A DNA stretch of 64,000 nucleotides from Branchiostoma floridae (GCF_000003815.2 NC_049993.1:14253338-14317337); one strand, 5' to 3'; positions 11,172 to 23,103 are shown, counted from the first letter of the stretch. The notes: generated from the sequence alone by a model not told the origin. Made by a program: numbers and translations.

Positions 11172-13889
11172 CTAAAACAAGTTGAAAGACTACCTTTTCA
11201 TGCTCGAATCCGTAGTTATTTGTCATGTCGTTTCTTCTTGTACCTTAGGATTGCCTTGGATCCGCTCATCGTTCAAGCTGCCTGGAGATCCTTTATCTAC
11301 GGATCACTGTGATCATGACAAATTCGGCAATTGAAAAAAAAGAAAGAAAAGAAAAAGATTGCGAGTAAAGCTGATTAAGTTCTTATTGCGGAGACAATCT
11401 GTGGAGAGAATTGAACCCAGGAGTTATCATTGTATTACGAAGTGTAGATCGTAACAGACTGGTCTAGATAAGTATAATGCAGATCACAGCTGGGTGGGGC
11501 AACCTTCGGACTAGCTATCGACTTTATCCCCCAATTTACTGAGGCGCTGTTATGCCCGAAGCAGGTTATAAGTAGATTTCTTCATGTGTTTTTACGGGTA
11601 CTTTTTGTCAAAAGCGATATGTCCACTGTTAGATATACATAGGTATATTACTAAAAGACTCTACTACACTTAAAATTGATAAACGCTTTTGTTACACTGT
11701 ATACTGTATTTGATCCCAGGTTTATCCAATGTAGTTACTACGTCCTCTTTACTATACAATTTCATCGTAATCGTTAGGAATATTTGAAGGCAACACAATA
11801 CTACGATGAGTCTGATTTGTGATACTATTCCAGGAAATAATCAAAAGAAGAAAAGCAAGAAACAACACAACATCCGCAACTACAATAAAAATATGCAGAA
11901 AAAAAACGTTAAAATTTCTTTGATTTTACCTATAAAGCCACCCAATGCGAAGCTAATTATTTATGCTCTGATATACAATGTATGCTATTATAAATGTGCT
12001 TGTCTTCTTTGAAAGATTTGTGTGAATTTCTGGCTTGACACAGCTGGACGCTTCCAAAATGAGACAAATAATGAATAATGGACTATCGAAAACTATCTCA
12101 TCGTAACATTGTTAATAATTAAAATTCAAAACAACAATAACATTAGGTGATTTCTTCACTACAGAAATTGGCGTCGTACGTGTGATATTTCAGTGCCAAG
12201 TATAGCAACACGATCAGCAACAAGGTTATTTTTGACGTCATATTAATTTTGATGTCATATTAATCTAAAGCCAGTTTCCTGCACGGATCGTATTTAATTG
12301 CGTGTCAAAAGCATAATTTTCCCCTTTTTATTGACGACAGAGTCGTAGCACTTAGAAATAGTTATACAGAAATTGGCATTTTCTTGTTTGCTTTGAATAT
12401 TTATCAAACTACATAAAAGCTTTCGTATTTTCTCGCATAGTGTAATTTATTGAAAGACCTATGATATGTTGATCCAGTCATGTTACATTAGAAGTGTGAT
12501 TTGTTTGTTCGCCATTGTGCGTTACATCATCAAATTACCCTTCACGCGTTGGAAAGTTTATAAATCCATTTCGGCACTCCCTAATATTTTATCATTGTCA
12601 CCGTGTGAAGTGTAGCATCATTCGACGCATGCAATTAAAACTCTAATCGTTATATTATGTTCATAACCCATAAAAGAATCAGGGCAGATAACACAGAATA
12701 CCGTTCATAACACCGGTAATCTATGTTTTATTATCCTTACTTTAACACCCCCTTTCCGCTCATAGGCATGGGGTTCATTGACCTCAAGTCGATCAGTTTA
12801 GAGGATGTAATATTTAATAAATTACATATCAGTTTTCAGTGACATCTTCAAAGAGCATGTCATTTTTTATGCATTCTATATAAAATAAGCTGCAGTTGTC
12901 ACACTTTTTATCACGCCATAAATGCTTTACGACAAATCTGTCCATGAGCCTGAAAAACACGTTTTTATCACATCACTGATTTATTAGTTGTCATACGGTC
13001 GTAAATAATCCCGTTAATATATTTATTTCCATTAGTAATAAAAAAGTAAAAAGTATTATTGTTACGTCGATTAGTTCCTGTTGAGTTTCTGATTTTGGTC
13101 GTAAAAGTTTGTCAGTTGGCGTCGAGGAACCAAAGGAGAATATTGAATTAAAAAAAGGCTTGCTGACACAGATTTTTTTCACAAATTCGAATCTGTGCTT
13201 AATAATTAACATTTTTACTTTTTGCCTGTTTTGTTTTTCTGGTTATCTTGTATAAAATCAGTTGGGTGTCACACTTTAATAGTTTTTGTACAAGTGGGAC
13301 ATGGTCCCTGGGTGTCTTGTAACCTGGTAATTGTTAAGACAGATGGTGCATGTTATCTTTTTAATCGTCTAAATCGTAAAAATCCATTGGCGTTTCATCT
13401 CTAGTCGTAATTCTATGGTATGGTGTTATTGAAGCAAACAACTTAGATGATAGTCTAACTTTATCTGTTTTGCGATAGACGATACCCTGATGATGTACTT
13501 TCTGTAACATTATTGTCCTGGCCAAGGATGGTGTGACCTTCAAAGAGTATACGTTTATTTCCGTTTGACAAAATGCCTTAAGCGGAGTCGCCTAAGGACA
13601 CCGAATGGAAAACATTCAAGGGGTATCAAAGCATCAAGAAGATAACGTTTTTCCAAAAATGCCTGCTCGTGTTTATCTTAAGTGAACCGTTCTGCTAAGT
13701 CGTCTCCTGTAGAAACCGCGTTGTCTTGGTAATTTATCTTCGTTTGGTACATCACGGATTTGGCAGGAAGGACGAGTAGGAGGGATTTGAAGTCTTTCAT
13801 GTGTACTTGAGTGTGCGTGCCGGCTGTAGGTAATGAACGGAATTGATGGCATGATGTACGACCCTGGTCACTCCCCGCGCTGTATGGGA
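11172..13889. other. AT-rich, no gene recognised
   Basis: Only short low-complexity frames, for example a lysine/asparagine-rich one at 11806-12012. A short tandem duplication (gatgtcatattaat) lies at 12232-12265. Nothing else is supportable. Confidence 0.45.
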
Positions 13890-14290
13890 TGATCCGGGTA
13901 ATATGTCATCTTAGGCCGCCCGTAACGTTGTAAGTCTCTAAACATCATCTTCATACCAAATGGTGTGCCCCAAGGAAGCATCCTCGACCCCCTTTTGTTT
14001 TTGATCATTGCTAATGACTTGGCATTACACTGGATAATCCTGTAATGTGTCATCTCAGGCCCCCCGTAATGTTAAGATAAGTCTCCAAAGGATGGGACTA
14101 TTGACAACAGTCTGTAGTCATGAACAGTGATGATCTAAAAATAGCATCATCTTCATAGCACATGGTGTACCCCAAGGATACATTCTTGGACTCCTTTTGT
14201 ATTTGATTTTTGGTAATGATTTTGCATCACATCGGATAATCCCTGTCATATGTCATCACCGTTGACGTCATGGGTCTAAGGATTGGACAA
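13890..14290 (+). mobile_element. Tandem reverse-transcriptase fragments (LINE)
   Basis: The plus strand at about 13959-14030 reads NGVPQGSILDPLLFLIIAND. This is the conserved reverse-transcriptase block of non-LTR retrotransposons (G-V-P-Q-G-S-x-L-x-P-L-L-F-x-x-x-x-N-D). About 200 bp on, at 14162-14225, a second diverged copy reads HGVPQGYILGLLLYLIFGND. The flanking runs (atgtcatcttaggccgcccgtaa and atgtcatctcaggccccccgtaa in outline) repeat with them, and a third partial unit begins near 14234. A short RT fragment has therefore been tandemly duplicated. No full-length element is present. Confidence 0.7.
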
Positions 14291-15490
14291 AGGGACCACG
14301 TGCCGTTATGGTCTTTATTAATGTAGTATGGCCTTGAAGATGATTCACGGCTTATATAAAATCACATGGTAGACTATTAGCCATAAATTGATCTATCGGT
14401 GAGTTAACGTTGTGACGCGTTCATATTGTGTACTTTACCTGGACGTCAAATAAAAAACTTATAGCAACGTTTATTGTCCTTCAAGATTTACATTCCTTGC
14501 TGTATTTAGGGACATAAAACGTAAACAAAAGACAAAAACAGTCGGGCCATTCCCAGTTATAAAATATTTATCTGTTTCTTGAAAATGAAACAGGAGAATG
14601 TATAATGATGATTCATAGCTCTATAATGCTACGTATAGTAAACTATACAATAATTTAGAATACACTTCAGAAAATCAAGTTTAATAACATAGCATTGTGT
14701 TCGACCTGCCATGCGTTCAGTGTGATGCACGGGTCATCGAGTTACACTTACTTACGTTATTGTATTACACGTGTATTTGTTTATAGACGAAACAAAAAAG
14801 CAATACACATTTTGAAAGCAATAGTTAATTTCCTTCGAGGAAACATCGGAGGTTATTGGAAGGTCGAGACATTCATTGACATTACATAAAAGCACAAATC
14901 ATTTTTATATAGTTGTAACAGGGTCAGATCCGTTGAGATGTGATAGCCACAGTTAAACCTCCATGTTCGAAGGTACCTCCGTGTTTTCTGCGTTTCTATT
15001 TATTCATTGTCATGTTGTATGAATAGTAGAGTGACAGGAGGTGAATGGAAAAATGATGTCATCGCTGATTGACAGGAAGTGAAGGTCATTTCAATGTGCT
15101 TTATATCGTCTCATCACAGAGTGAAAGGAAGTGAAAGACAAGAGATGAAATGTACCTGTGTGGCAGGAAATAGAGTTCAGAGTTTGGTAGAATTAGTAGT
15201 AAATAAACCGTTTCTATTTGGAATTGAAAAACCAAGAATAGAAAAGAAGTAAGGGGACTCCAGGAAGAATAGCGATACTGCGGTATCGCTACTGGAGATT
15301 CCAATAAAACAAACAAACAAGCAAACAAACAAAAAGGGGGGGGGGGGTAAAGAGGCAAAGAGTCAAGAACTCAAACTAGATTACGAACGAATGTAAAAGA
15401 AAAAGATAAGGGTGGCAGCAACTGATGTTCTTCAGAGCACCAAGTGACAAATGTATAGGGCTGAACAGCAATCTCGCCGTGCGATAAGTA
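14291..15490. other. Non-genic AT-rich sequence
   Basis: No gene seen. It contains several gacaggaagtgaa-like repeats (15020-15145), an (AAAC)n stretch and a G homopolymer near 15300-15350. Confidence 0.45.
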
Positions 15491-16415
15491 CGAGGGTGAG
15501 TCAGAAAGTAATGCAAGTGGTTTCATAACAAAGTCGTTCTTTGATGGAATGAGTTGAAATTTGGCACAAAGGTTAAGACATATCTCCTTTTGAGGTTGAA
15601 ATATCTAAATTTGTTGCTCATTATTTTATGAGTGACTGACCTGCTTTCAAGGTGACCACACCCTTGGTATCCCGTCAGAAGAAAAGGGAGGTCCAATTAA
15701 CGTACAATTAAGAATTTCCCTAAACCAATTTTTGCTATTGTAGGAGATAGAGCCTGCACATGTAATAAGCTGCATTTTTCTATAAGCCACATGCTTAATT
15801 TCAACTCTGAAATCCGAGCAGTTTTTCTTTTTTCGTTGCTGGTATAGAGTGAGGTATAAGCGGTCGTCAGGGTCATGAGATCTGTGGTGTTTTGATTAAA
15901 ACTGCCTGTAGCCTTCTTTCCCATTAACAAAGAGAACTGAAACTTAGCACACTTTTTGGACTTTAAACAGTTAATAACTGTGTAAAGTTTCGTTTCTTTT
16001 GATTAATGAAAAAGTAGTCTTTTTACCAACAACTTACGAATTCGCGTATAAATCCAACAGCTCCTTAACACAACTTATCACATCCTAGCAGCTGTAAATA
16101 AAGAACCATTACGAGTTTAGAGATGAAAATTGGCACGCAACCTATAGAGACATTTGGTATTATACATGTATAATTTCAACCTCCTGCAGTGATTTTCAAA
16201 GGGTCATATTTAGAGGAATTGATAGCCTGACAAGCTATCAAGGGTGTGTTCATCTTGAAATCAACTCAGTTGCTCAAAAAAATGATAAAGACCGAATCTA
16301 AAACATTCAATCTCAAGAAGACATATATCTCTACTTTTGTGCCAAATTTCAACTCAATTGATTAAAAATCGAGTCTGTTATGAAACCACTTGCATTACTT
16401 TCTGACTCACCCTCG
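15491..16415. mobile_element. Mariner-type non-autonomous foldback element
   Basis: A 925-bp element flanked by TA on both sides (15489-15490 and 16416-16417). Its ends are inverted copies beginning CGAGGGTGAGTCAGAAAGTA and running about 40 bp nearly without mismatch. Inverted similarity continues imperfectly inward for about 170 bp on each side, including tgaaatttggcacaaa, agacatat and cacacccttg on the left against their complements on the right. TA duplication with such TIRs points to Tc1/mariner. No transposase frame of useful length is present, so it must have relied on an enzyme in trans. Confidence 0.85.
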
Positions 16416-16458
16416 TAAGTTTGCTAAAGCTCCTCTACACCGCAACATTCCAATTTTA

Positions 16459-16880
16459 GCGTGGAAAAGTACTTAATGCTTATCTATGATAATGGTAACG
16501 TCCAACCCTGCAGCGGAGTAAGCGTCGACGGGGAAATAGCTTGCATTAATCGTTCCAACAAACAAATCACTTTCGATAACGTTCGCTTACATGGAGAGTT
16601 TACCTTATCGAAATGTGCCACTAAAGTCTTATTCTATAATACTCCCACTTAGCTTATCTTACTGAGACTGACGGTAAAATTGAAAGTACGCGTTTCAAGA
16701 AAGCAAAATGTGGCGATGCCAATTTGTCTCTGGTTTACTTATCAGGGAGACCAGCACGTTTCGTGGAAGAAAAATGGGATGTTAGAAAAACTGTTGATCA
16801 AGGAAGAAGATTTTTAAAGGAACGGAAAGGCAATCGGAGATGGCATACTTCATTCCCTTTACCACAGTGCTCCGTTTTCG
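16459..16880 (+). pseudogene. Frameshifted coding relic, unrecognised protein
   Basis: After an acceptor-like ttccaattttag the plus strand reads VEKYLMLIYDNGNVQPCSGV, then on through NKQITFDNVRLHGEFTLSKC to NTPT and a stop at about 16650. One base over, the next frame opens at once with AYLTETDGKIESTRFKKAKC and continues GDANLSLVYLSGRPARFVEE to about 16880, where a CA-rich simple repeat begins. The two halves join smoothly if one base was lost, so this looks like a decayed exon or captured cDNA. Several cysteines and alternating hydrophobic runs suggest a beta-rich secreted domain, but I cannot name it. It starts only ~45 bp beyond the mariner-type element. Confidence 0.45.
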
Positions 16881-16884
16881 TATA

Positions 16885-17095
16885 CCATACACAGCATACA
16901 CACACATAAATGCATACATACACAGGCACGGACACACATACATGCACAAACACACACACACACAAACATACACATAGAGAGGCAAACATTCATGCACAAA
17001 CAAACACATACAGACAGAGAGAGACAGAGAGAGACACACAGAGAGACAAGCAGGTAGGCAGACAGACAGACAGAGGGGCAACGAGAGAGTGGAGA
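16885..17095 (+). repeat. (CA)n / (GACAGA)n simple repeat
   Basis: Tracts of CACACA, CATACA and GACAGAGA. The long minus-strand frame rich in Cys, Leu, Ser and Val over this tract is an artefact of the repeat. Confidence 0.9.
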
Positions 17096-17628
17096 GAGAT
17101 TCGGAATAACAGAGATACATCCATAGAAAGAAAATCATAATTTACATGTGTAATGGTCTGAGGATTTTAGGGAGTGTTTCAAATACCCCGTTTTCTGAGT
17201 TAACACTATGTTTACAGCCAAACTTTGCAGAGTAGCAGAACACTACAAATGGCTTCAATCGTTCATGGTCAATTGAGAAAACCGGTTACGACTTTAAACA
17301 TAGTCCTACTATATATAGACCAACAATACCACCCCGTCAAAGACTTTAATTATCCCCGCGTATAATGCTAGATAAAATATCTGATGACAAAAACGTGACA
17401 GCCTGCATCGTCATGTACTTTTGGGCAGAAGTCAGCTATATAATGTACTAGTGGATACCAGTATAATACCTCGTAATGAACAGAGTACAGACGTACATAA
17501 ACGTGTGTTGGCAATCTGGTGTTAGGACATTTATGGTGCCTTCTGCTGGCTACTAGAGTTGATTAGTTAGTAATAAAGCAGAAAGAGACCAGTGTTCTCC
17601 ATAGTAAGGTTGGCTGGAAAGGTTTTAA
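17096..17628. other. Non-genic spacer
   Basis: I see no gene or recognised repeat between the simple repeat and the piggyBac-type element. Confidence 0.4.
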
Positions 17629-18529
17629 CCTGGGGGGGGGGGGGGGCTTAAAGTGCCTGCGCCAACTTTGACCTCCCATATCTCCCAAACGGCTTGTGCT
17701 AGAACAACCAAACTTGATCAGTTTTCCTAAAATATTGTTGGCAACAATTTTTAAAAATTGAGTAAGTTTATGATTTTTTGTGTTGCCATGGCAACGGGTT
17801 TCTGAAAGGCAAATTTTACAAAAATCACTAATTTTAGTTTAAACAATGGGATTTTAAGATTTTTTTTCTAAACTTAACTTCTTTTCATATATCTTTAATA
17901 TCTAACACATCTTAGTTAAACATTTATAATTAAATATTCATAAATTATGCTAATGAGATGACGTAAATGGTCAAAATCCAAGATGGCCGACAATATCATG
18001 TTTAAAAGTATTATGATAACAAGCTTATTTTCACTCCGATTTCATCACTACGTGGTATTTTCTTACAGAAAACATTAGTTTGAACGTTTTTAATCCATTT
18101 CCATGGGGTTAAAGCGTTATATGTTGAAAAAAATGTATCTTGAGAAATGTAAGGTTGATAATCCAAGATGGCGGATAGCTAAACTACAAATTTTGACGTC
18201 GTTGCGTCGGCTTTTGACAACAGAAGTCTTAGAACACTTTAATATTAATAAAAAACCTTTATTGGTAACTTTTTGAGTGAGATATCTAGGCATTATGGGA
18301 ATTCCCCGTTTTAGCCAAAAATATCAATTAATGACGTCATATTACGTCATAATGATATAAAAAATTTCAGGAATTATAAAACTCGTTGAGCACAACCCCC
18401 CCCCCCCCCTGCAAATTTGGTGATCGTACAGCAAGCCGTTTTGAAATTAAGAAGGGGGGTCGAATGAGCCACCCCCCCCCCCCCCAGGCCAGGGAAGGCC
18501 CAAAAAGCCCAGTCTGGATAGCTATAGGG
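17629..18529. mobile_element. piggyBac-type non-autonomous element, copy 1
   Basis: An element of about 901 bp between TTAA at 17625-17628 and TTAA at 18530-18533. The right end reads GCCCAGTCTGGATAG, then ctatAGGG against the TTAA. The left end (CCTGGGGGG) is a shortened form of the TIR seen intact in the inverted copy at 50662-51568. TTAA duplications with CCC/GGG ends define piggyBac. Landmarks shared with copy 2 include caaacggcttgtgctagaac, tgttgccatggcaac, gaccatttacgtcatctcat-type sequence and ccaagatggc. No transposase is encoded. Confidence 0.85.
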
Positions 18530-18864
18530 TTAATAGTTGGAAAATCAAGACTTCTGTCTCTGTGGTAGTAGGACCTAAGTAGAATTTGAAAACAGCCATG
18601 AAGTATTTGGACTTAGTCATTGGTTGATCTCTAAGCAGTTGTAGGATACGGGTCAGTATTTTACGCTTGTTTTTAGTAATTTTTGTTATTCCTCTGTCTA
18701 GTAGGTTAGTCATTGGTGAGGTGAGAAACATTCGTTCGGAATCGAAAAGGGAAGGGTGTTCTTATTATTGTATTACAGAAAAGAGGGAGAGAGAGAATCC
18801 CTATCTACCGTCATTACTATTTTTCAGGTCCGTAATACCAGTGACCTTGTGCAAATATACATTA

Positions 18865-19387
18865 GGCCACAGCAAGTAAATTTCATAGATAGCATCAGCG
18901 CGCATTAACTTTCGCTTGATTTCAGAAAAAAAAAACATTATTTTTTTCTTCTGCAGGGATGGTCAACATGACGACAAAGTACCAAAATGAGCAAATATGT
19001 TGTGTTGTAGCCTAATAATTGTACTTGTAGAAGTGACACTCGCTAGGTACCCAGGACTGTAGTTAAAACTTATTGGATAGTTGTAAAGGTGACACCAATA
19101 TGGAAGCCATGAGTGTGGTTACCAACTTTGTTGGTGATGCCAGCTGCAGTCTGCCACACTAGTGTCACTTTTACCACACCAGTACATGTCTTGAATACAG
19201 GAATGAATACCTTGTTGGCTCTGATACCATGTTTTGTCCCTTTAATTCTTGTTACAACATTCATCACAACTTAAAGGTGCCTTTTTTTGGAAATGTTTTT
19301 TTTTTCACCCATGTTTTTTTTTCGCCCTATCGCACTATTTTTGCAGTCTGCAGAGGATGTCATCCATAAAATTTACTTGCTGTGGCC
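18865..19387 (+). mobile_element. Harbinger-type MITE, complete copy
   Basis: The element is bounded by a 3-bp TTA duplication (18862-18864 and 19388-19390). The termini are GGCCACAGCAAGTAAATTT and its inverted match AAATTTACTTGCTGTGGCC. TTA/TAA duplications with GGCCA-type ends fit the PIF/Harbinger superfamily (compare rice mPing, which has TTA/TAA and GGCCA ends). Poly-T runs near 19285-19322 lengthen it to 523 bp, against 388 bp for the 32707 copy. It encodes no protein. Confidence 0.85.
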
Positions 19388-19689
19388 TTACTCATTTGTA
19401 TTTCTTTGGCTATTGTAACAACAGACCCTCTTTTCCCAATACCATCCATATGTATACAGAAACACGAGATTAACTTCCCTATGCCTTACCATGCGTGCGG
19501 AGTGCAATAACACACCCTGTTCCATTCTTCACGGCCGTCCTTCTCCAGCCACGATGTCGTTTCTCCCTTAATTGAAATTCATGTCCCGGAGAGAGCTCCC
19601 ACTTTGGAGGCCTCCTTGTCTTACGGCGTCATCAGTTCCGCATGGCGCGATGCGCACAATATTACCCACACGGTGGCTGCCGATGTAAA
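19388..19689. other. Spacer without recognised gene
   Basis: No supportable feature. Frames overlapping 19568-19998 on either strand follow the tandem repeat downstream and are not convincing proteins. Confidence 0.4.
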
Positions 19690-20145
19690 TGGTGTCAAGT
19701 TTTGGACTACATTTGTTACAACCATTGCCGTGCCGGACAGCGTTATTTCCCGTGGGAACACCACTTTTTCCTTCAAGCAACGTGGCAGTCTTATTGACCA
19801 TACATTGAAGCAACCCACTGGATGCCCCCTCCCCATTTTGGATTTGAAAAGATATTTCTTGCCAATTAATGTTTCTGTGTTAGTGTTTATGCCCCTGGAA
19901 TGCCACTTTTCCCTCAAGTGATGTCGCCGTGCTAGATTTTTATTGGAAGAAACTGACACCACCCCCCCCCCAGATTTGAGAAGAATCTTTCTCACCAAGT
20001 TTCAAGCAGATGTAGTTTATGCGTTAGTGTAGTGCCCATAGAGTCCCAATGTTTTATTCTAATAATGTGGCAGTGGTGGATCCTTATTGGCAGAAACTAC
20101 AGCAACCCCGGGCCCCCTTTAGATTTAGAGAAAATTTTTGTCGTC
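19690..20145 (+). repeat. Degenerate tandem repeat, ~3 units of ~150 bp
   Basis: Three diverged units share aatgccactt-like starts, a ttattgg-aga-aaact stretch, C-rich runs, agatttgagaagaatcttt-like blocks and ttatgcgttagtg-like ends. The reading frames across it shift between units, so it is not coding. Confidence 0.55.
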
Positions 20146-22524
20146 GTTACAACACATTCCACGTCACCTGTTCAAAGCCTCATTATATTACCAGAATGTG
20201 AAATGAAACTGTGTGAGACCACGTTGAATTCTGTTTTGTTCATCTCTCAAAATCGAAAATTTTATATTCCTTACCAGTGGTCAACCAACCCCATTAGTTT
20301 ATGGTCGGTAGTTTTTGTTATTCGGTCGAGTCGAAAGTACAAAAATAAGATCCCTTCGTCTTACTACTAACAGACACCGTGACATTGAAAAAAATGTATT
20401 CATCTTCCGCAATAAAAGAAACATACGCGAAGTTGCAAAACGAAGGAGGGGTTTCTTCGCACACTATCACTACTGTATGCAATTTTGTAGTGGTTAGCGT
20501 TATGGACGCTTAAAGCGTGAAGTCTCAAGGCAGCGATCCAAGCACTTGAGGGACAATATTAAGGAATGATATGACCGATAAGGTATGTGATATATACGAA
20601 CGCTTAAGACACTAAATATGAATTATATCACTACTCTGTTTCCAAAGAAAAGTATTGCGTATATAACTTATAGTGATGAAATAGAACATTAAGTTTGTAA
20701 ATTCGTCGTTCCGGATGTATTTTATCTCTAGGCAACAAGTTATCTTTAATATTGGGAATATTGACGTACTACATTATTAAATCTTTTATTTAAAATGCAT
20801 TTTGCGAAAGGTTATTACATTTTACTGATCTTCAATACAATAATATGAGATGATGATAAAATCCATGCACGAGGGCTAATTTCATTCAAATAGATAATAT
20901 CTATTTCCTAGGTGCACATATGAAAATGAGTACCTAGCTTTGGTTAGGACCGTCCTTGGGATAGGACGTTTTGTATTTTTTGTTAGATAACAAAGGCGCA
21001 CCAAACTTTTTAAATTTCCTTTTCAACTTTTTTAATTAGTCAAAGCAGCAAATCTAACGCTAACGGAAAGTCCCTTAAGATATTTATGCCGTCCTAGAGA
21101 GCCCCCGCGCTAATCGACGTGAGAAAATGAGAAGATAATTGGAATTATGCAGTGTAACAAGTTTATAATTAGGTTTTCAATCCCTGTCAATTTATCATGG
21201 GTGCTACGGGTCCTCGTAGGATTACCGACAACAGCGTTCCAAGTGGGGGAGGAGAGACTTCTTCATTAAGACGTGATTAAGAAAGGCATCACATGCCTAA
21301 AGGCGTACTGTGAGTGGGTGCGTCACTCGAAAGTCTGCACGTATAGTAATTTGTCGTAACTTTTTAAATAGAGTTTCACGACTTTATACCTTCGCCAAAT
21401 GGATTTAACCTTTACATCTGCTCTGTTGTGTGTGTTTTTAATGAATTATGCGAAAAGTCGTTATTTGCATAATTGTACAAGATGATCATCTCCTCCACAC
21501 AAAATACATGACTTGATCTTTTTAGAAAGGGGCTATATAAGCATTTTATTTATGCAAATTAGGTCCGGAATTGAATCATTTCAAGGTCTCAACTCGACCT
21601 ACTAACATACTAAATATAAAGACAACTCATCCAGGTCTTCTAGAGTTATGGTGTCCATCCACAAACAAACAAACATACACACATATTAACCTTGCCTAAT
21701 ATATAACCTTCTTGTTGAAGGTAATTGTACTATTACTCGTACAATGGAATTATCTAAATGAGTACGTTATTATAAAGCTTATCCCTTCCCCTATACTAGC
21801 CCCAAGCGCCACTAAAAAATACAACATTCTCCGTAAATATCCTATAGTTTTTATACAACTGGCGTGTCAACTGGCATACATATCTTCCCAAGAGATGCCA
21901 TAGAATGATGCAGTTAACACGAAGACAAAATTGACGAGATAGAATTGAAAACCATTTCCTGGTTGAGACGAATGTATGACCTATAAAATGCGATAAGGAA
22001 TAGAAAGCTTAATTGTAGCTGGCGGAGTGGTCTTAGGGTAATCGTTCTGAAAGATGACCTACTTTTGGTGGATGCTGAATACATTACAGGTGTGCAAAGT
22101 GGTGTCCATCGATTTTAATTTGCTAAAACAATCCATTTAATTCTATAACGAAAGCCAGGTAAATGTAGTTTATTGACAGCAAGTCTGGTAGTGAAATTTG
22201 TGGATAATTCTGTTAGGACTTTTTGTATAAAAAGCCGACATAGTCAGAATATCAGCATAGATTGAATCTCTCCCTCTCTCTCTATTAGAGTGCTCTTTTT
22301 GCAGTGAATAGAGAATGCTACAGAAACGTTTTCAAAAATTAATCTCAGTTTTTAATCTATACGAATATGCGTTTTTTTACTGTTTTGTTGTGTATTCTAA
22401 AGCAAGCCGATTCATGTGAATAGAATTATGTTAATTGTGTTCATTCTATTTTGTTAAAGTTAAAAAAAATCTGTCTATGTTCATTCACCCCCCCCCCTCC
22501 TTAAACAAGAAAACAATTATTCGC
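20146..22524. other. Unique AT-rich sequence; possible dispersed-repeat core
   Basis: No gene seen. 21598-21690 carries a repeat core (catccaggtcttctagagt, then tatggtg and an AAAC tract) related to 30800-30890 and 49317-49420. 20488-20555 and 22015-22060 contain tRNA-like box A stretches (tagtggttagcg; tggcggagtgg) that may be SINE relics. 20930-21330 is unique, with several TAATT cores, and could be regulatory. Confidence 0.4.
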
Positions 22525-23103
22525 CCAAGTTAAAAATACTACTTTGCCATCTATGTTGATACAGTGTTGGCAATGGAATGTTTGGAAAGGCTCTGGAATA
22601 CAATTTTCCACTGAAACGATACCACGTACCCTTCCTCTTATGTTGCCTATCTACAAACCCTGTGGCGACGATATACATTTAGTGATAGACGCACCCCCCC
22701 CCCTCTCCAAGAGAAAACAATTATTCACCCACTGTGCCCCCAGCAGAAGATTCGTCACATTTATGACTCTTAGAGCTGTGAAGAGTACTATTAGGTTAGG
22801 GTCAATTTTGGGCGCATTTTAGTTCCATTTTGTTAAAGTTAAAAATAATACTTTGCTGTTGATATGGTGTTGGCAATGGGATGTTTGGAAAAGCATTAGA
22901 GTACAACTTGCCACGGAACGAAACAATGTACCCTTTTGTGATTGTTGCCTATTCACATAGCCCTTTGGCGGAGATGGAGTGATAGCCGCCCCCCTCCCAC
23001 TCACAACAATCACTCGCCCACCGTGCCCCGAGCAGACAATACTTCACATTTATGACTCTTAGAGCTGTGGAGAGTACTATTAGGTTAGGGTCAATTTGCC
23101 TCT
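22525..23103 (+). repeat. Tandem duplication, 2 units of ~290-310 bp
   Basis: Units at about 22525-22812 and 22836-23103 share gttaaaaata-tactttgc, gtgttggcaatgg-atgtttgg, gtaccctt, the poly-C run, catttatgactcttagagct and agtactattaggttagggtc. They are clearly diverged. The 92-codon frame at 22544-22822 lies in unit 1 and is not preserved in unit 2, so I do not call it a gene. Confidence 0.8.

Noticed and set aside
11395-11470. tRNA-like stretch with ttgaaccc
   Set aside because: No cloverleaf can be drawn; acceptor and anticodon stems do not pair.
16782-17138. 118-codon minus-strand frame rich in Cys/Leu/Val
   Set aside because: Read from the CA and GACAGA simple repeat.
18386-18568. 60-codon frame rich in Pro
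   Set aside because: Lies in the piggyBac-type element end with C homopolymers.
19568-19998. Overlapping frames of 81-125 codons on both strands
   Set aside because: They follow a degenerate tandem repeat whose units do not keep frame.
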